Source: CAYWFU01 sp964457585 (lineage in GTDB: Bacteria; JACRDZ01). Taken from it: 63,125 nucleotides of DNA. This document shows positions 50,391 to 58,584 of this stretch, piece after piece (the stretch's first letter is position 1; every line of letters starts with the position of its first letter). The translations under genes and the position numbers were made by a program. The notes under the pieces are model-generated. The model was not told where the DNA came from. It did no database searches and saw only the letters and a program-made list of their open reading frames with translations. The DNA is taken from NCBI GenBank assembly GCA_964457585.1, contig CAYWFU010000010.1:1-63125 (forward strand). Reading direction: 5' to 3'.

Positions 50391-53114
50391 TTATTTTGTT
50401 CGTTTAATAATATGATACCCCATTCTTGTTTTAATAATGTTGCTGATCTCCCCTATTTTTAATTTTTCAATAGCTTTTTCAAATTCAGCTAAATATTTTC
50501 CATGTGTAAACAAACCCAAATCTCCTCCGTTTTTTGCAGAATATTTATCTTTAGACCATAAAACAGCAAGAGAATCAAAGTTTTTTCCTATATTAAGCAG
50601 CTCTTTTACTTTTTGCGCATCTTCTAAATTTAACAATAGAATATGTCGCGCACCTAAAAAAACTTCTCCTTTACTCTCTACATCCTGATTTCTTATTTCA
50701 ATTATAAATTTTAATAATTCCTGAGCTTTTTTATTTTCTGGATTTAAAGACAAACATTTTTTTATATTTTTTTCCGATTGATTAAAAAATCCATTACTAT
50801 AATAAATATTAGCAAGTTGATAATAATTTTCGGCATTATCAGGATTAATTTTTAAAATAATTTCATAATCATCAATCATTTCTTTAAAACGAAGATTTGT
50901 GTCAACCGGGAAATTATATGACGGGTCTAATCTCAGAATTTCTTTATGTTCTGCAACAGCTTTTTCAATTTTCCCCTGATCACGATAAATATTTCTTAAA
51001 AAGAAATGAACATCAGGATTACGAGGATCCAGCTTAAAAACATCATTAAAAATTTTTTCTGCATCCTTTTTGTTTTCCTTAAGATATAAAGCTTCTGCCT
51101 TAAGCAAAAGAAGCGGTATAGAATCAGGATGTTTTTCTAATACCTTTTCAACTGTAGCAATAGCCTCATCTGGTTCAGAAATCTGGATATATAATTTCCC
51201 AAGCCGGACAAAAGAAAATATATCACTTTTAATTTCGTGGCTGGTCAAAATTTTATATTCATTTATTGCCTGTTCTACTGATAAATTTTCACTGGTAAAT
51301 TTATATTCGGGATTAATAGATAAAATGAATTTATGCTCTTTAAGTGCGCTGTCTATTTCTCCTTTATCCCTGTATATTGCTCTCTTTAATTGATGTGCTT
51401 CAAGATTATTATAATTTTTTTCCAAACATTTATTCAGATATTCATCCGCTCTGACAAAATCAAATAAATAATAATATATTTCTCCTGTTTTCAAATAACT
51501 AAATTCATAATTTAAATTTTCATTAAGCATATCAGCTAATACTTTAAGAGCTTCTTCGTATTTAAATGTTTTTAAGTATACATCAATTAAATCGGAATAA
51601 GCACTAATAAAATTTTTTTTATATAAAACTGCATCTAAATACTCTAATATCGCATAATCATATAATCTCATCTTTTCAAAAGTTTTTCCAAATTCATAAT
51701 GCATCTCTGGATTTTCTTTATCATTTTTCACTTTTAACCTTATTGCTTCATATTCTTTTTTAATAATTTCATCATATGGTTCAGGTGTATTCTGAGTTAA
51801 TATTTTTTTAATGGATGGGACTTTCTTGTAAATTTCGCTTAAAGTTTGTTCATTGAAATTCTTTTCAACTAAATTAAATATTTCTTTGGCTTTATTTATT
51901 TTATATCGACGGTAGTTTATCAATCCTTTTAAAATAATAGCATCAAAATTATTATTTTCTTTGTTTAAAATATTTTCTGCTATTTTCATGGATTCCGCCA
52001 TAAGTCCTAAACTATAATAGGAATATGCTAATTGTAATTTCATATCCATATTTTGCGGCTGATTTTTTAAAATTATTGAATATTCAATAATCTGCTTCCA
52101 TTCAGGAAGCGCATTTGTCGAAAAAATAAAATCAGGATTAAGTTTAATAATTTTTTTATATTCTTTTTGAGCGGAAAGAATATCACGTTTATCACGATAA
52201 ACACAATAAAGTTGATAATGTGTTTCAATATTATCAGAAAAAATTTTAAGATTTTTCTTTAAGTATTTTTCTGCTTTTATGTAGTCGCCGAGTTTTTGAT
52301 AGCATAATCCCAGATAAAAATAAACAGGATATTGCTTGGGGAAAGAAGGGGAAATTGAAATAATCTGTTCTAAAATAGATTTAGCTTTACTGAAAAGTTC
52401 TTGCTGAATATAATATAAACTTAAGTTAGTAAGAATTTTTAAATCCGCAGGAGATTTTATCAAAGCTTTTTTATATTTTTTTAATGCGGCATTTTTCATC
52501 CCAAGCTCTTCATATAAAACAGCCAACTTAAACATAATTTCCAGATTATCCGGACATTTTTTCATCCCGCGTTCTAAAATATCCAGAGCCTTATAAAACA
52601 TTTTCAGGTTGTAATAAGCTAATGCTAAATTGCTATATAACATTACATAAGTTGAATCTTTATTTAATCCCTGTTCGAAAAATTTTATTCCCTGCATTGT
52701 TTTATTTTGAGCAATATAAACTAATCCAAGATTATTATAAGTTTTGATATAAGAAGAATCTATTAAAGTGGCTTGTTTATAGCTTTCTTCAGCTAATTCA
52801 AATTTACCTGTTTTTACATAAATCGAACCAAGCATATTTAGATATTCAGGATTATCCGGAAATGAATTAATAACTTGCAGTAAAAGAGGTACAGCTTCTG
52901 AAAAATTATTTTTTCCTATATATTCATGGGCTTTAACCAGCAAAATTTCAGGTTTTTCATTAGCATGAATTAAATTAAAAGATAAAAAAATAATAAAAAA
53001 AAATAAAGATACCTTATAGAGCCACAGGGTATCTTCTGTCTCTGATAAGAATATTTTTTTATTTATATTGTGCCTATTTTTGGCACATTCAGATGAAAAA
53101 ATTTTAAATTTCAT
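50391..53114 (-). CDS. TPR-array protein with C-terminal parvulin (PpiC) domain
   Basis: 907 aa. About 18 TPR units run from 60 to 800 (FPDNPEYLNMLGSIYVKTGK, IKTYNNLGLVYIAQNKTMQG). Residues about 810-907 are a PpiC-type peptidyl-prolyl isomerase: ARHILL, YSAKNGGDLGLFTHGKYLAE, EISNIIKTRMGYHIIKRT, the standard rotamase ending. The signal peptide (VSLFFFIIFLSFNLIHA) starts only at residue 35. The 34 residues before it are encoded by a dispersed repeat shared with 54472-54509. Either the long form is made or a non-AUG start nearer the signal peptide is used. Likely a periplasmic chaperone-scaffold. A TPR-parvulin fusion of this size is uncommon. Confidence 0.85.
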   Translation of the reverse strand: MKFKIFSSECAKNRHNINKKIFLSETEDTLWLYKVSLFFFIIFLSFNLIHANEKPEILLVKAHEYIGKNNFSEAVPLLLQVINSFPDNPEYLNMLGSIYVKTGKFELAEESYKQATLIDSSYIKTYNNLGLVYIAQNKTMQGIKFFEQGLNKDSTYVMLYSNLALAYYNLKMFYKALDILERGMKKCPDNLEIMFKLAVLYEELGMKNAALKKYKKALIKSPADLKILTNLSLYYIQQELFSKAKSILEQIISISPSFPKQYPVYFYLGLCYQKLGDYIKAEKYLKKNLKIFSDNIETHYQLYCVYRDKRDILSAQKEYKKIIKLNPDFIFSTNALPEWKQIIEYSIILKNQPQNMDMKLQLAYSYYSLGLMAESMKIAENILNKENNNFDAIILKGLINYRRYKINKAKEIFNLVEKNFNEQTLSEIYKKVPSIKKILTQNTPEPYDEIIKKEYEAIRLKVKNDKENPEMHYEFGKTFEKMRLYDYAILEYLDAVLYKKNFISAYSDLIDVYLKTFKYEEALKVLADMLNENLNYEFSYLKTGEIYYYLFDFVRADEYLNKCLEKNYNNLEAHQLKRAIYRDKGEIDSALKEHKFILSINPEYKFTSENLSVEQAINEYKILTSHEIKSDIFSFVRLGKLYIQISEPDEAIATVEKVLEKHPDSIPLLLLKAEALYLKENKKDAEKIFNDVFKLDPRNPDVHFFLRNIYRDQGKIEKAVAEHKEILRLDPSYNFPVDTNLRFKEMIDDYEIILKINPDNAENYYQLANIYYSNGFFNQSEKNIKKCLSLNPENKKAQELLKFIIEIRNQDVESKGEVFLGARHILLLNLEDAQKVKELLNIGKNFDSLAVLWSKDKYSAKNGGDLGLFTHGKYLAEFEKAIEKLKIGEISNIIKTRMGYHIIKRTK
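53005..53074 (-). repeat. Family E repeat inside the 5' end of the TPR-parvulin gene
   Basis: Reading on the minus strand, GGCACAATATAAAT, then TATCAGAGACAGAAGATACC, then a hairpin AAGATACC/GGTATCTT. The same core lies at 54472-54509 with a different hairpin. Here it is translated as the N-terminus of the protein. Confidence 0.7.
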
Positions 53115-53123
53115 TAAATTTTC

Positions 53124-53290
53124 CTAATGCAGTGAATAAAAATAACTTCCACCCCCATGTTGCGCAGGATTTTGCTTCGTCTTCAAGGCGTGCCAAAGGG
53201 CGCATAGCAACGCTATGTAACCTTTAGTACAACGCAGAAGGCGGAGCAAAAGACAAGCAAGATGTGGAAGTTATTTTTGCTCATTGCCTA
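53124..53290. repeat. 167-bp element with about 27-bp terminal inverted repeats
   Basis: Arms 53124-53152 and 53264-53290 pair (CAAAAATAACTTCCAC-type, three mismatches). Inner sequence includes GCGCAGGATTTTGCTTCG and, inverted, GGCGGAGCAAAAG, and a CATAGCAACGCTATG hairpin. It is G+C-richer than its surroundings. No reading frame. It sits 10 bp upstream of the TPR-parvulin ATG. Confidence 0.8.
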
Positions 53291-53360
53291 ATATAAATTT
53301 TAAACAATTTTATTGTTTAAATTAATTTATGTCAACTTTAATCGTTAAGTTTGATTTCCC

Positions 53361-53389
53361 TTGACAAAAATTCAATAAAATATTATAAA
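53361..53389 (+). promoter_or_regulatory. Promoter of the tRNA-Arg / tRNA-Ser pair
   Basis: TTGACA (53361-53366), 17-bp spacer, TATAAA (53384-53389), 27 bp before tRNA-Arg. Confidence 0.8.
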
Positions 53390-53416
53390 TTAGTCTCGTT
53401 CTTTTATAAGTTTAAT

Positions 53417-53493
53417 GCGCCTGTAGCTCAGCTGGATAGAGCAAAGGATTGCGGATCCTTTGGTCGGAGGTTCGACTCCTCTCAGGCGCGCCA
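53417..53493 (+). tRNA. tRNA-Arg (anticodon GCG)
   Basis: Acceptor GCGCCTG/CAGGCGC, anticodon stem AAGGA/TCCTT around TTGCGGA, T-arm GGAGG-TTCGACT-CCTCT, discriminator G, encoded CCA at 53491-53493. All arms pair. Confidence 0.96.
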
Positions 53494-53520
53494 GAAATAG
53501 TTCATGAGTGAATGTGTGGA

Positions 53521-53565
53521 TGAGTTGATGAGTTTAACTTATATACCCATAAACTCATTAACTCA
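53521..53565. repeat. Short inverted repeat between the two tRNAs
   Basis: TGAGTTGATGAGTTTA (53521-53536) faces TAAACTCATTAACTCA (53550-53565), 15 of 16 pairing. It forms a strong hairpin in the tRNA-Arg/tRNA-Ser transcript but has no T-run, so it is not a standard terminator. Confidence 0.75.
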
Positions 53566-53576
53566 TAAACTCATAT

Positions 53577-53666
53577 GGAGAGATGGCCGAGTGGTCGATG
53601 GCGCACGCCTGCTAAGCGTGTGTAGGCTAATCCCTACCGAGGGTTCAAATCCCTCTCTCTCCGCCA
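53577..53666 (+). tRNA. tRNA-Ser (anticodon GCT)
   Basis: Class II tRNA with acceptor GGAGAGA/TCTCTCC, anticodon stem CACGC/GCGTG around CTGCTAA, a long variable arm (TGTAGGCTAATCCCTACC), T-arm GAGGG-TTCAAAT-CCCTC, discriminator G and encoded CCA. The final GCCA is part of a 10-bp direct repeat flanking the adjacent element. Confidence 0.96.
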
Positions 53667-53672
53667 TATTCC

Positions 53673-53895
53673 CTAACTATTACCCACATCTCTAAAAACG
53701 CTTGTGGGAGTAAGATGAAATTTGCAAATATTTCATTGACGATTGAGCATTGAGCATTGACAATTGAGCATTATAATTTAATTAATATTAAATAACGTCT
53801 AATATTTTCAAGGGATTTAAACCTTAATTCTCAATTTTCAATGCTCAATCGTCAATTGTCAATCCTATTAACCCAGACTTGTGGGTAATAGTTAG
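53673..53895. mobile_element. 223-bp MITE-like element with 16-bp perfect TIRs and 10-bp target duplication
   Basis: CTAACTATTACCCACA at 53673-53688 and its exact inverse at 53880-53895 bound the element. GCCATATTCC occurs directly on both sides (53663-53672 and 53896-53905), which looks like a target-site duplication. Inside, ATTGACGATTGAGCATTG text (53734-53772) is mirrored at 53826-53863. No transposase. The left duplication begins with GCCA of tRNA-Ser. Confidence 0.85.
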
Positions 53896-54016
53896 GCCAT
53901 ATTCCCTTCCCATTTGGTGATGAGGTTATGAAGTTTGTAAGAATTTAAAAATATAAATAGATTTTTGTACATGTGTGGGGAAAAAATGGCAAGGAGAATA
54001 TGTTTTTTAAATAGTC

Positions 54017-54043
54017 AAAAAAAAGCCCCAGAAATACTGGGGC
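54017..54043 (-). terminator. Rho-independent terminator on the minus strand
   Basis: GCCCCAG-TATTT-CTGGGGC stem-loop followed by eight Ts when read on the minus strand. No protein gene ends just before it; it would end a transcript coming from the 226-bp inverted-repeat region to its right. Confidence 0.8.
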
Positions 54044-54055
54044 ACAGAAAAAAAT

Positions 54056-54281
54056 ATATTTAAGAAAATTATTTAACGCCATGTGCTTTTTAAATAATAA
54101 CACTGACCCATTACTTATTCCTTATAATATTAAATCTAAATCTACTATACAACGTTACTTCTACAACAATTTCCACTCTGCTTCTACTACTAAATCTACT
54201 TCTACGCTACGGCTCTATTTCCTACTGATTAAAAACAACTTGAAAATTTGCACATGGCGTTAGATAATCTTTCTTAAATAT
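54056..54281. repeat. 226-bp inverted-repeat unit, possible small RNA or MITE
   Basis: Arms 54056-54086 and 54250-54281 pair over about 31 bp (ATATTTAAGAAA..., with TAACGCCATGTGC perfect). The centre is low-complexity TCTACTTCTAC-type sequence. With the minus-strand terminator just downstream, a structured RNA closed by a long helix is conceivable, as is a MITE. No target duplication is seen and no promoter is convincing. Confidence 0.6.
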
Positions 54282-54433
54282 TAAATTATGAAAAAGTATT
54301 TTTAGTAACGAGTTTGCAAATAAATTTGTTATATTCCTGTTATATTTGTCTTACTATTTATAATGATAGCACCTTTTTACGTTTTTGCAAATTTTTTTAA
54401 AATTTATCTGGAAGTGCCAAGAATACCCTCTTG

Positions 54434-54461
54434 GTAGAGACGCAAAATTTTGCGCCTCTAC
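54434..54461. repeat. 28-bp palindrome, family D (copy 3), nested in a larger inverted repeat
   Basis: GTAGAGACGCAAAATTTTGC continues to the inverted end with one base change (GCGCCTCTAC). It is itself flanked by GTGCCAA (54414-54420) and TTGGCAC (54470-54476), so it lies inside another palindrome. Confidence 0.85.
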
Positions 54462-54471
54462 AAGATGAATT

Positions 54472-54533
54472 GGCACAAATATAAATTCCTATCAGAGACA
54501 GAAGATACCTCGCAGCTTGCTGCGAGGTTCTTC
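54472..54533 (+). repeat. Family E repeat ending in a strong hairpin at the M50 gene stop
   Basis: GGCACAAATATAAAT, TATCAGAGACAGAAGATACC, then a hairpin GAAGATACCTCGCAGC / GCTGCGAGGTTCTTC (54501-54533). The hairpin contacts the stop codon of the M50-like gene (TGA at 54534-54532) and could stabilise its mRNA end; there is no T-run. Confidence 0.75.
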
Positions 54534-55269
54534 ATTTTAATTTTGAGGGAAATTTAAAATTATAATTTAAATTTTTTAAATAATTTATACACACTATTGT
54601 TGCATTAGAGATATGATTATATATTAAAACATAAATTTTTTGAGATTCTTTCATGCTGATACTTATAAATTCCGAATAAATAAATTCATTATAAAAAACC
54701 ATTTTAGATAAAGCACTTATGGTTATTAAATTAATAAAATAGATTAAGCAAATAGAAAATACAAAACCCTGTTCTTTTATATCAGGCTGGTCTGTTGTAA
54801 TCATTTCTAATGTAAGTAAAATATGGAAAGATAAAGTAAATCCCATTACAGCTAAAAAATATGGGGAATATGTTTGATAGTTATTCAGGAAAAACGAAGT
54901 TATCCAATAAACAATAAGAACTATGAGTGTATAAATTGGAAAGAAATAAGGTGATAATGTAATAATAAAATTCGATTTGGTTGTTTTAACTTCTCCACCT
55001 TTTTCTGATACTTTTAAATCTTTTACCTGTCCGCCAAAAATTTTTGCCCATATTGCATGAGTAAGTTCATGTCCAAATACATATATTTTTAAAGGTTTTC
55101 TGAATACTAAATGTATTAAAAGATAAAGCAAGAAACCATATAAAAAAAATTTTTGATTATATGAAATGGATTTAAGTACAGAAATGCATTCTATATATCC
55201 TCTGGTAAAAGCTAAACATGCAGGTAATAATATTATCCCAATTAAAAATTTACCAAATTTTTTAAACAT
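54532..55269 (-). CDS. Membrane metallopeptidase, M50-like
   Basis: 245 aa with about six transmembrane helices. KIYVFGHELTHAIWAKIFGG (about 65-84) contains HELTH, the HExxH zinc motif, inside a membrane segment as in site-2 proteases of the M50B type. TLSPYFFPIY and LEMITTDQPDIKEQG follow where M50 enzymes have their second helix and third ligand, but the usual NxxPxxxxDG is replaced by TTDQPDIKEQG. So it is either a divergent protease or an inactive relative. It lies 45 nt after SpoIID, and its stop codon is part of a repeat hairpin. Confidence 0.75.
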   Translation of the reverse strand: MFKKFGKFLIGIILLPACLAFTRGYIECISVLKSISYNQKFFLYGFLLYLLIHLVFRKPLKIYVFGHELTHAIWAKIFGGQVKDLKVSEKGGEVKTTKSNFIITLSPYFFPIYTLIVLIVYWITSFFLNNYQTYSPYFLAVMGFTLSFHILLTLEMITTDQPDIKEQGFVFSICLIYFINLITISALSKMVFYNEFIYSEFISISMKESQKIYVLIYNHISNATIVCINYLKNLNYNFKFPSKLK

Positions 55270-55314
55270 TTTTTCCTCTTGAAGCCATCCAAGCAGTGAT
55301 TCTATTGATAAGCC

Positions 55315-56613
55315 TTAAAGCATTAAATTTTTTCTATATCTGCTTAATTCTGTATCTATATAATAATATTTTAATATTTGTTCATGATTATAACCAGCAT
55401 CTGCCATTTTTTTGGAACCCCATTGACTCATCCCAACTCCATGTCCAAATCCTTTACCAATAAATATATACTTCTCCCCTGCTCTTTCAACTTTAAAAAG
55501 AGTGCTTCTTATTTTCCATGATCCAATTCTATTTCTAAATTGATTACCTGAAATTACAAGTTCTCCATTTGTATGAATAATTTTAAGCTCTATAACCCGT
55601 CCAAATTTACTTAATTTATTTGGGACAATATTTATTATATCTCCAATATTATAGTAAAATCTGCCTAATAAATTACGAATGCTTTTTCCAGTAAAAAAAT
55701 ATTGCCAGTTTTCCTGAGGGCAATCTAAACTAAAATTATCCTGTATTTCTAAAAGATAAGGCTTTTCATAATTATTATTCCACAGATTAATATCATCTTC
55801 TGTAAAACCTCCGCTATTTGAATGATAATAAGCAGCTACAAGTCTATTTTTACCATAGATAAGTACTGTATTTTTTGTTAAATCCACTGCTTTATTTGTT
55901 TTTGGTATTTCATAATCATATCCGCCATATCTTTGAGCGGCAGCTGTTGATTTCACATCATATAACTTATTATTTTTATTTTCTTTTATTCGATATAAAA
56001 CATACGATCTTGAAGCTATAGCTTGAGCTTTTAATGCTTCAAGCGACCAATCAGTTGGTACTTCTCGTCCAATCACTCCATATAAATATTCTTCAAGATC
56101 GACATTGTTAATCACCTGTATTTCATTTTTATTATTAAATATTTTTATATTTCCCCGATATCTATTTTTATTAATAGACAGCATGGAATTATAACATGGA
56201 TAAACTTCCAATCCATTCTCTATTTCTAAATTTTCAATATATAATTTACCATTTTCTAAAAAAATGGACTTATTCCCTTTTATTTCATAAATTTTTTCAT
56301 TATCTTTATTGATAATAAAAAATCCATATTTAGAGAATATTTCTATTTCAAATTTATTAATTATTTTAAGTTCCACTCTGACTATTATTTTATCCTTAAC
56401 TTTATTATTATCATTTTTATTTATTAGATAATCAGGCAATTTAGATATTTCTTTAATATTTCCTGAAAGAGAGGAACTTAATTCTTCAATATAATTCGTT
56501 TTTTCAATAACATTTTCTTTTTCAAATTTTCTATTAACTGCAATAGCATTTTTTGAAAAAATACTTACAAGATATAAACTAAAAATTAAAAAACATACTT
56601 TTAACCAATTCAT
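55315..56613 (-). CDS. SpoIID/LytB-domain peptidoglycan glycosidase-like protein
   Basis: 432 aa. Signal peptide about 1-26. A SpoIID domain spans about 165-425: LEEYLYGVIGREVPTDWSLE, LKAQAIASRSYVLYR, VAAYYHSNSGGFTEDDINLW, and FIGKGFGHGVGMSQWGSKKM. These are the core SpoIID signatures including the catalytic Glu of GREVP. In spore formers the enzyme cuts denuded glycan strands; homologues in non-spore-formers (LytB type) act on septal wall. The start lies 35 nt inside the rdgB gene. Residues 30-160 are divergent. Confidence 0.92.
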   Translation of the reverse strand: MNWLKVCFLIFSLYLVSIFSKNAIAVNRKFEKENVIEKTNYIEELSSSLSGNIKEISKLPDYLINKNDNNKVKDKIIVRVELKIINKFEIEIFSKYGFFIINKDNEKIYEIKGNKSIFLENGKLYIENLEIENGLEVYPCYNSMLSINKNRYRGNIKIFNNKNEIQVINNVDLEEYLYGVIGREVPTDWSLEALKAQAIASRSYVLYRIKENKNNKLYDVKSTAAAQRYGGYDYEIPKTNKAVDLTKNTVLIYGKNRLVAAYYHSNSGGFTEDDINLWNNNYEKPYLLEIQDNFSLDCPQENWQYFFTGKSIRNLLGRFYYNIGDIINIVPNKLSKFGRVIELKIIHTNGELVISGNQFRNRIGSWKIRSTLFKVERAGEKYIFIGKGFGHGVGMSQWGSKKMADAGYNHEQILKYYYIDTELSRYRKNLML

Positions 56614-57211
56614 TTTTTTTCTCTTTTCTTCGATTTAGAATATTAATTGCTTTATTTAATGCAATTGCTCGATGACTTATAGTATTTTTTATTTTATCAT
56701 CCAATTCTGCAAAAGTTTTTTTATATTCAGGGACCCAAAAAATTGGATCATATCCAAAACCCTGTTCCCCTTTTATTTCTCTTGCAATAAATCCTTCGCA
56801 TTTACCTGTTGTAACTTCACAGTCTGAAATATCAAAACATATTGCTACAGTACATATAAAACGTGCCTGTCGATTAGAATCAGGAACTGATTTCAAAATC
56901 TCAAGAATTTTTTTATTTTTAATTCTATAATCAGTATTTTTACCTAAATATCTGGCAGAGTTAATTCCCGGTTCATTACCAAGTGCTTCTATTTCAAGTC
57001 CTGAATCATCAGCTAATGTGATATGTCCGGTTAGCTTATTAACCGTCATTGCTTTAATTTTTGCATTCTCGCTGAATGAATTGCCTGTTTCATGAATTTC
57101 CCCAATATCAGGGAAATCAGACAATGAAAGCAGTTTTACATTAAGAACAGATAGAATTTGAGAGATCTCTTTAAATTTATGTGAATTATTAGTTGCTATT
57201 AATATTTTCAT
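56579..57211 (-). CDS. rdgB: dITP/XTP pyrophosphatase (RdgB/HAM1)
   Basis: 210 aa. Removes non-canonical purine triphosphates. KILIATNNSHKFKEISQIL is the N-terminal substrate motif; TLADDSGLEIEALGNEPGIN and SARYLGK contain the metal and nucleotide ligands; GFGYDPIFWVPEYKKTFAEL and SHRAIAL complete the family pattern. It follows rph by 4 nt, a very common bacterial pairing. The last 11 codons overlap the SpoIID gene; the tail NELVKSMFFNF is not conserved family sequence. Confidence 0.96.
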   Translation of the reverse strand: MKILIATNNSHKFKEISQILSVLNVKLLSLSDFPDIGEIHETGNSFSENAKIKAMTVNKLTGHITLADDSGLEIEALGNEPGINSARYLGKNTDYRIKNKKILEILKSVPDSNRQARFICTVAICFDISDCEVTTGKCEGFIAREIKGEQGFGYDPIFWVPEYKKTFAELDDKIKNTISHRAIALNKAINILNRRKEKKNELVKSMFFNF

Positions 57212-57215
57212 TATC

Positions 57216-57941
57216 TTAATCTTTTACTTTAAGTATACTTTTTTGATAATTAATAATTTCCTTTATTCCCTTTTGTGATAACTTTAATAGTGTCTGCATA
57301 TCTTTATCTGAAAAAGTTTCTCTTTCTGCTGTTCCCTGAATTTCAACAAATTTTCCATCATTGGTCATAACTATGTTCATATCAACACCTGCTTTTGAAT
57401 CTTCTTCATAATTTAAATCAAGAATATAATTCCCGTCAAGAATACCTACACTTACAGCTCCAACAAAACCTTTAATAGGCCATTCTTTAAAAAGACCATC
57501 GGAAATAAATTTTTTTACAGCATCATATAGGGCTACAAATGCACCGGAGATAGAAGTCGTTCTTGTTCCTCCATCAGCTTGTATAACATCGCAATCTATC
57601 CAGATTGTATTTTCTCCGATTTTATTCAAATCAATTATTGCCCGCAAGCTTCTTCCAATTAATCTTTGTATTTCATGAGTACGCCCTTTTATTTTTCCTG
57701 TTGTTGATTCTCGATTGATTCTGTTTTTATTTGCACCTGGAAGCATAGCATATTCACATGTTAGCCATCCTTCACCTTTACCTCTAAGAAAAGATGGTAC
57801 TCCGGATTCAATTATTGCAGTACAAATAACCTTAGTATCACCCAGTTCCACTAAAACTGAACCTGATGAAAATTTTGTAAAATTTCTTGTTATTTTTAAT
57901 TTTCTTAATTCATCTTTTAACCGTCCATCAAATCTTTTCAT
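57216..57941 (-). CDS. rph: Ribonuclease PH
   Basis: 241 aa, full length. Phosphorolytic 3' exonuclease that trims tRNA precursors. FDGRLKDELRKLKITRNF, GDTKVICTAI, LPGANKNRINRES, GRTHEIQRLIGRSLRAIIDL and QADGGTRTTSISGA are the family blocks, with the phosphate-binding arginines in GRTHEIQRLIGRS. It is 17 nt after GerMN and 4 nt before rdgB. Confidence 0.97.
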   Translation of the reverse strand: MKRFDGRLKDELRKLKITRNFTKFSSGSVLVELGDTKVICTAIIESGVPSFLRGKGEGWLTCEYAMLPGANKNRINRESTTGKIKGRTHEIQRLIGRSLRAIIDLNKIGENTIWIDCDVIQADGGTRTTSISGAFVALYDAVKKFISDGLFKEWPIKGFVGAVSVGILDGNYILDLNYEEDSKAGVDMNIVMTNDGKFVEIQGTAERETFSDKDMQTLLKLSQKGIKEIINYQKSILKVKD

Positions 57942-57958
57942 TAATATTTTTCCTTTAA

Positions 57959-58552
57959 TCAGTTGTTAATCTTTGTTTTTTCTATTTTTTCCTTAAATGG
58001 TTGAGAGATATCAATATGCCCTGCAAGCGTTTCTGCTACTTTACCTTCAATTAGTATCTGAACATCTTTAATTTCTGAAAAATTTCTTATAAGTGTATTT
58101 ACTATACTATTTATTGTTGAAATTTCTGATTTGCTGCCGCCCGGATGATTTTCACTTATTTCTTTACTGAAATCAACATATGCATGTCCATTTTCAAGAT
58201 ACAATTCACGCAATTTTGTACCTAATGAAATAACAGTAGCGGCTTCTTCAGTTGTCGGCCCTTCAATTAATTTTAAAATTGCCTGTTTAGCTTGATTTAC
58301 AATTGATTTTGTTTTAAATATTTCTCGCGATTCAATTACAAAATCTTTATCATCTTCTGAGCTAAAAAATAAAGTTATGGTAATAATTTCTTCATTTGAA
58401 GTAAAAAGAGGCGCAGTTTCAGCTTCAGCAGCTTTTTGTTTTTCCCAAGGCTTAAACCTAAATAGAATTATTATTGCAATAATAAATACAATTAAAAATA
58501 ATCCCGATATAATTAATTTTTTTTTATCCTTATAAAAATTTTCCAGAAACAT
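57959..58552 (-). CDS. GerMN-domain membrane-anchored protein
   Basis: 197 aa. One N-terminal transmembrane helix (LIISGLFLIVFIIAIIILF) anchors a GerMN domain (about 55-185): ITLFFSSEDDKDFVIESREI, ILKLIEGPTTEE, GTKLRELYLENGHAYVDFSK and STINSIVNTLIRNFSEIKDV. GerMN is found in the germination protein GerM and in non-spore-formers beside amidases; binding of peptidoglycan-related ligands is presumed. Here it stands between an AMIN/Amidase_3 enzyme and rph, an arrangement known from several phyla. Confidence 0.92.
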   Translation of the reverse strand: MFLENFYKDKKKLIISGLFLIVFIIAIIILFRFKPWEKQKAAEAETAPLFTSNEEIITITLFFSSEDDKDFVIESREIFKTKSIVNQAKQAILKLIEGPTTEEAATVISLGTKLRELYLENGHAYVDFSKEISENHPGGSKSEISTINSIVNTLIRNFSEIKDVQILIEGKVAETLAGHIDISQPFKEKIEKTKINN

Positions 58553-58584
58553 GTTTTTCCCTTTTTTTAAAACTTTTTAATTAG

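Noticed and set aside
53163..53250. Structural RNA in the leader of the TPR-parvulin gene
   Set aside because: The hairpins are better explained by the long terminal inverted repeats of a mobile-type element; no terminator or promoter delimits an RNA.
54081..54263. 60-codon plus-strand frame between the inverted arms
   Set aside because: It lies wholly inside a palindromic low-complexity unit, is Ser/Thr/Asn-rich by composition and has no ribosome site.
54501..54533. Intrinsic terminator after the M50-like gene
   Set aside because: The hairpin is strong but lacks a T-run on either strand and belongs to a dispersed repeat family.
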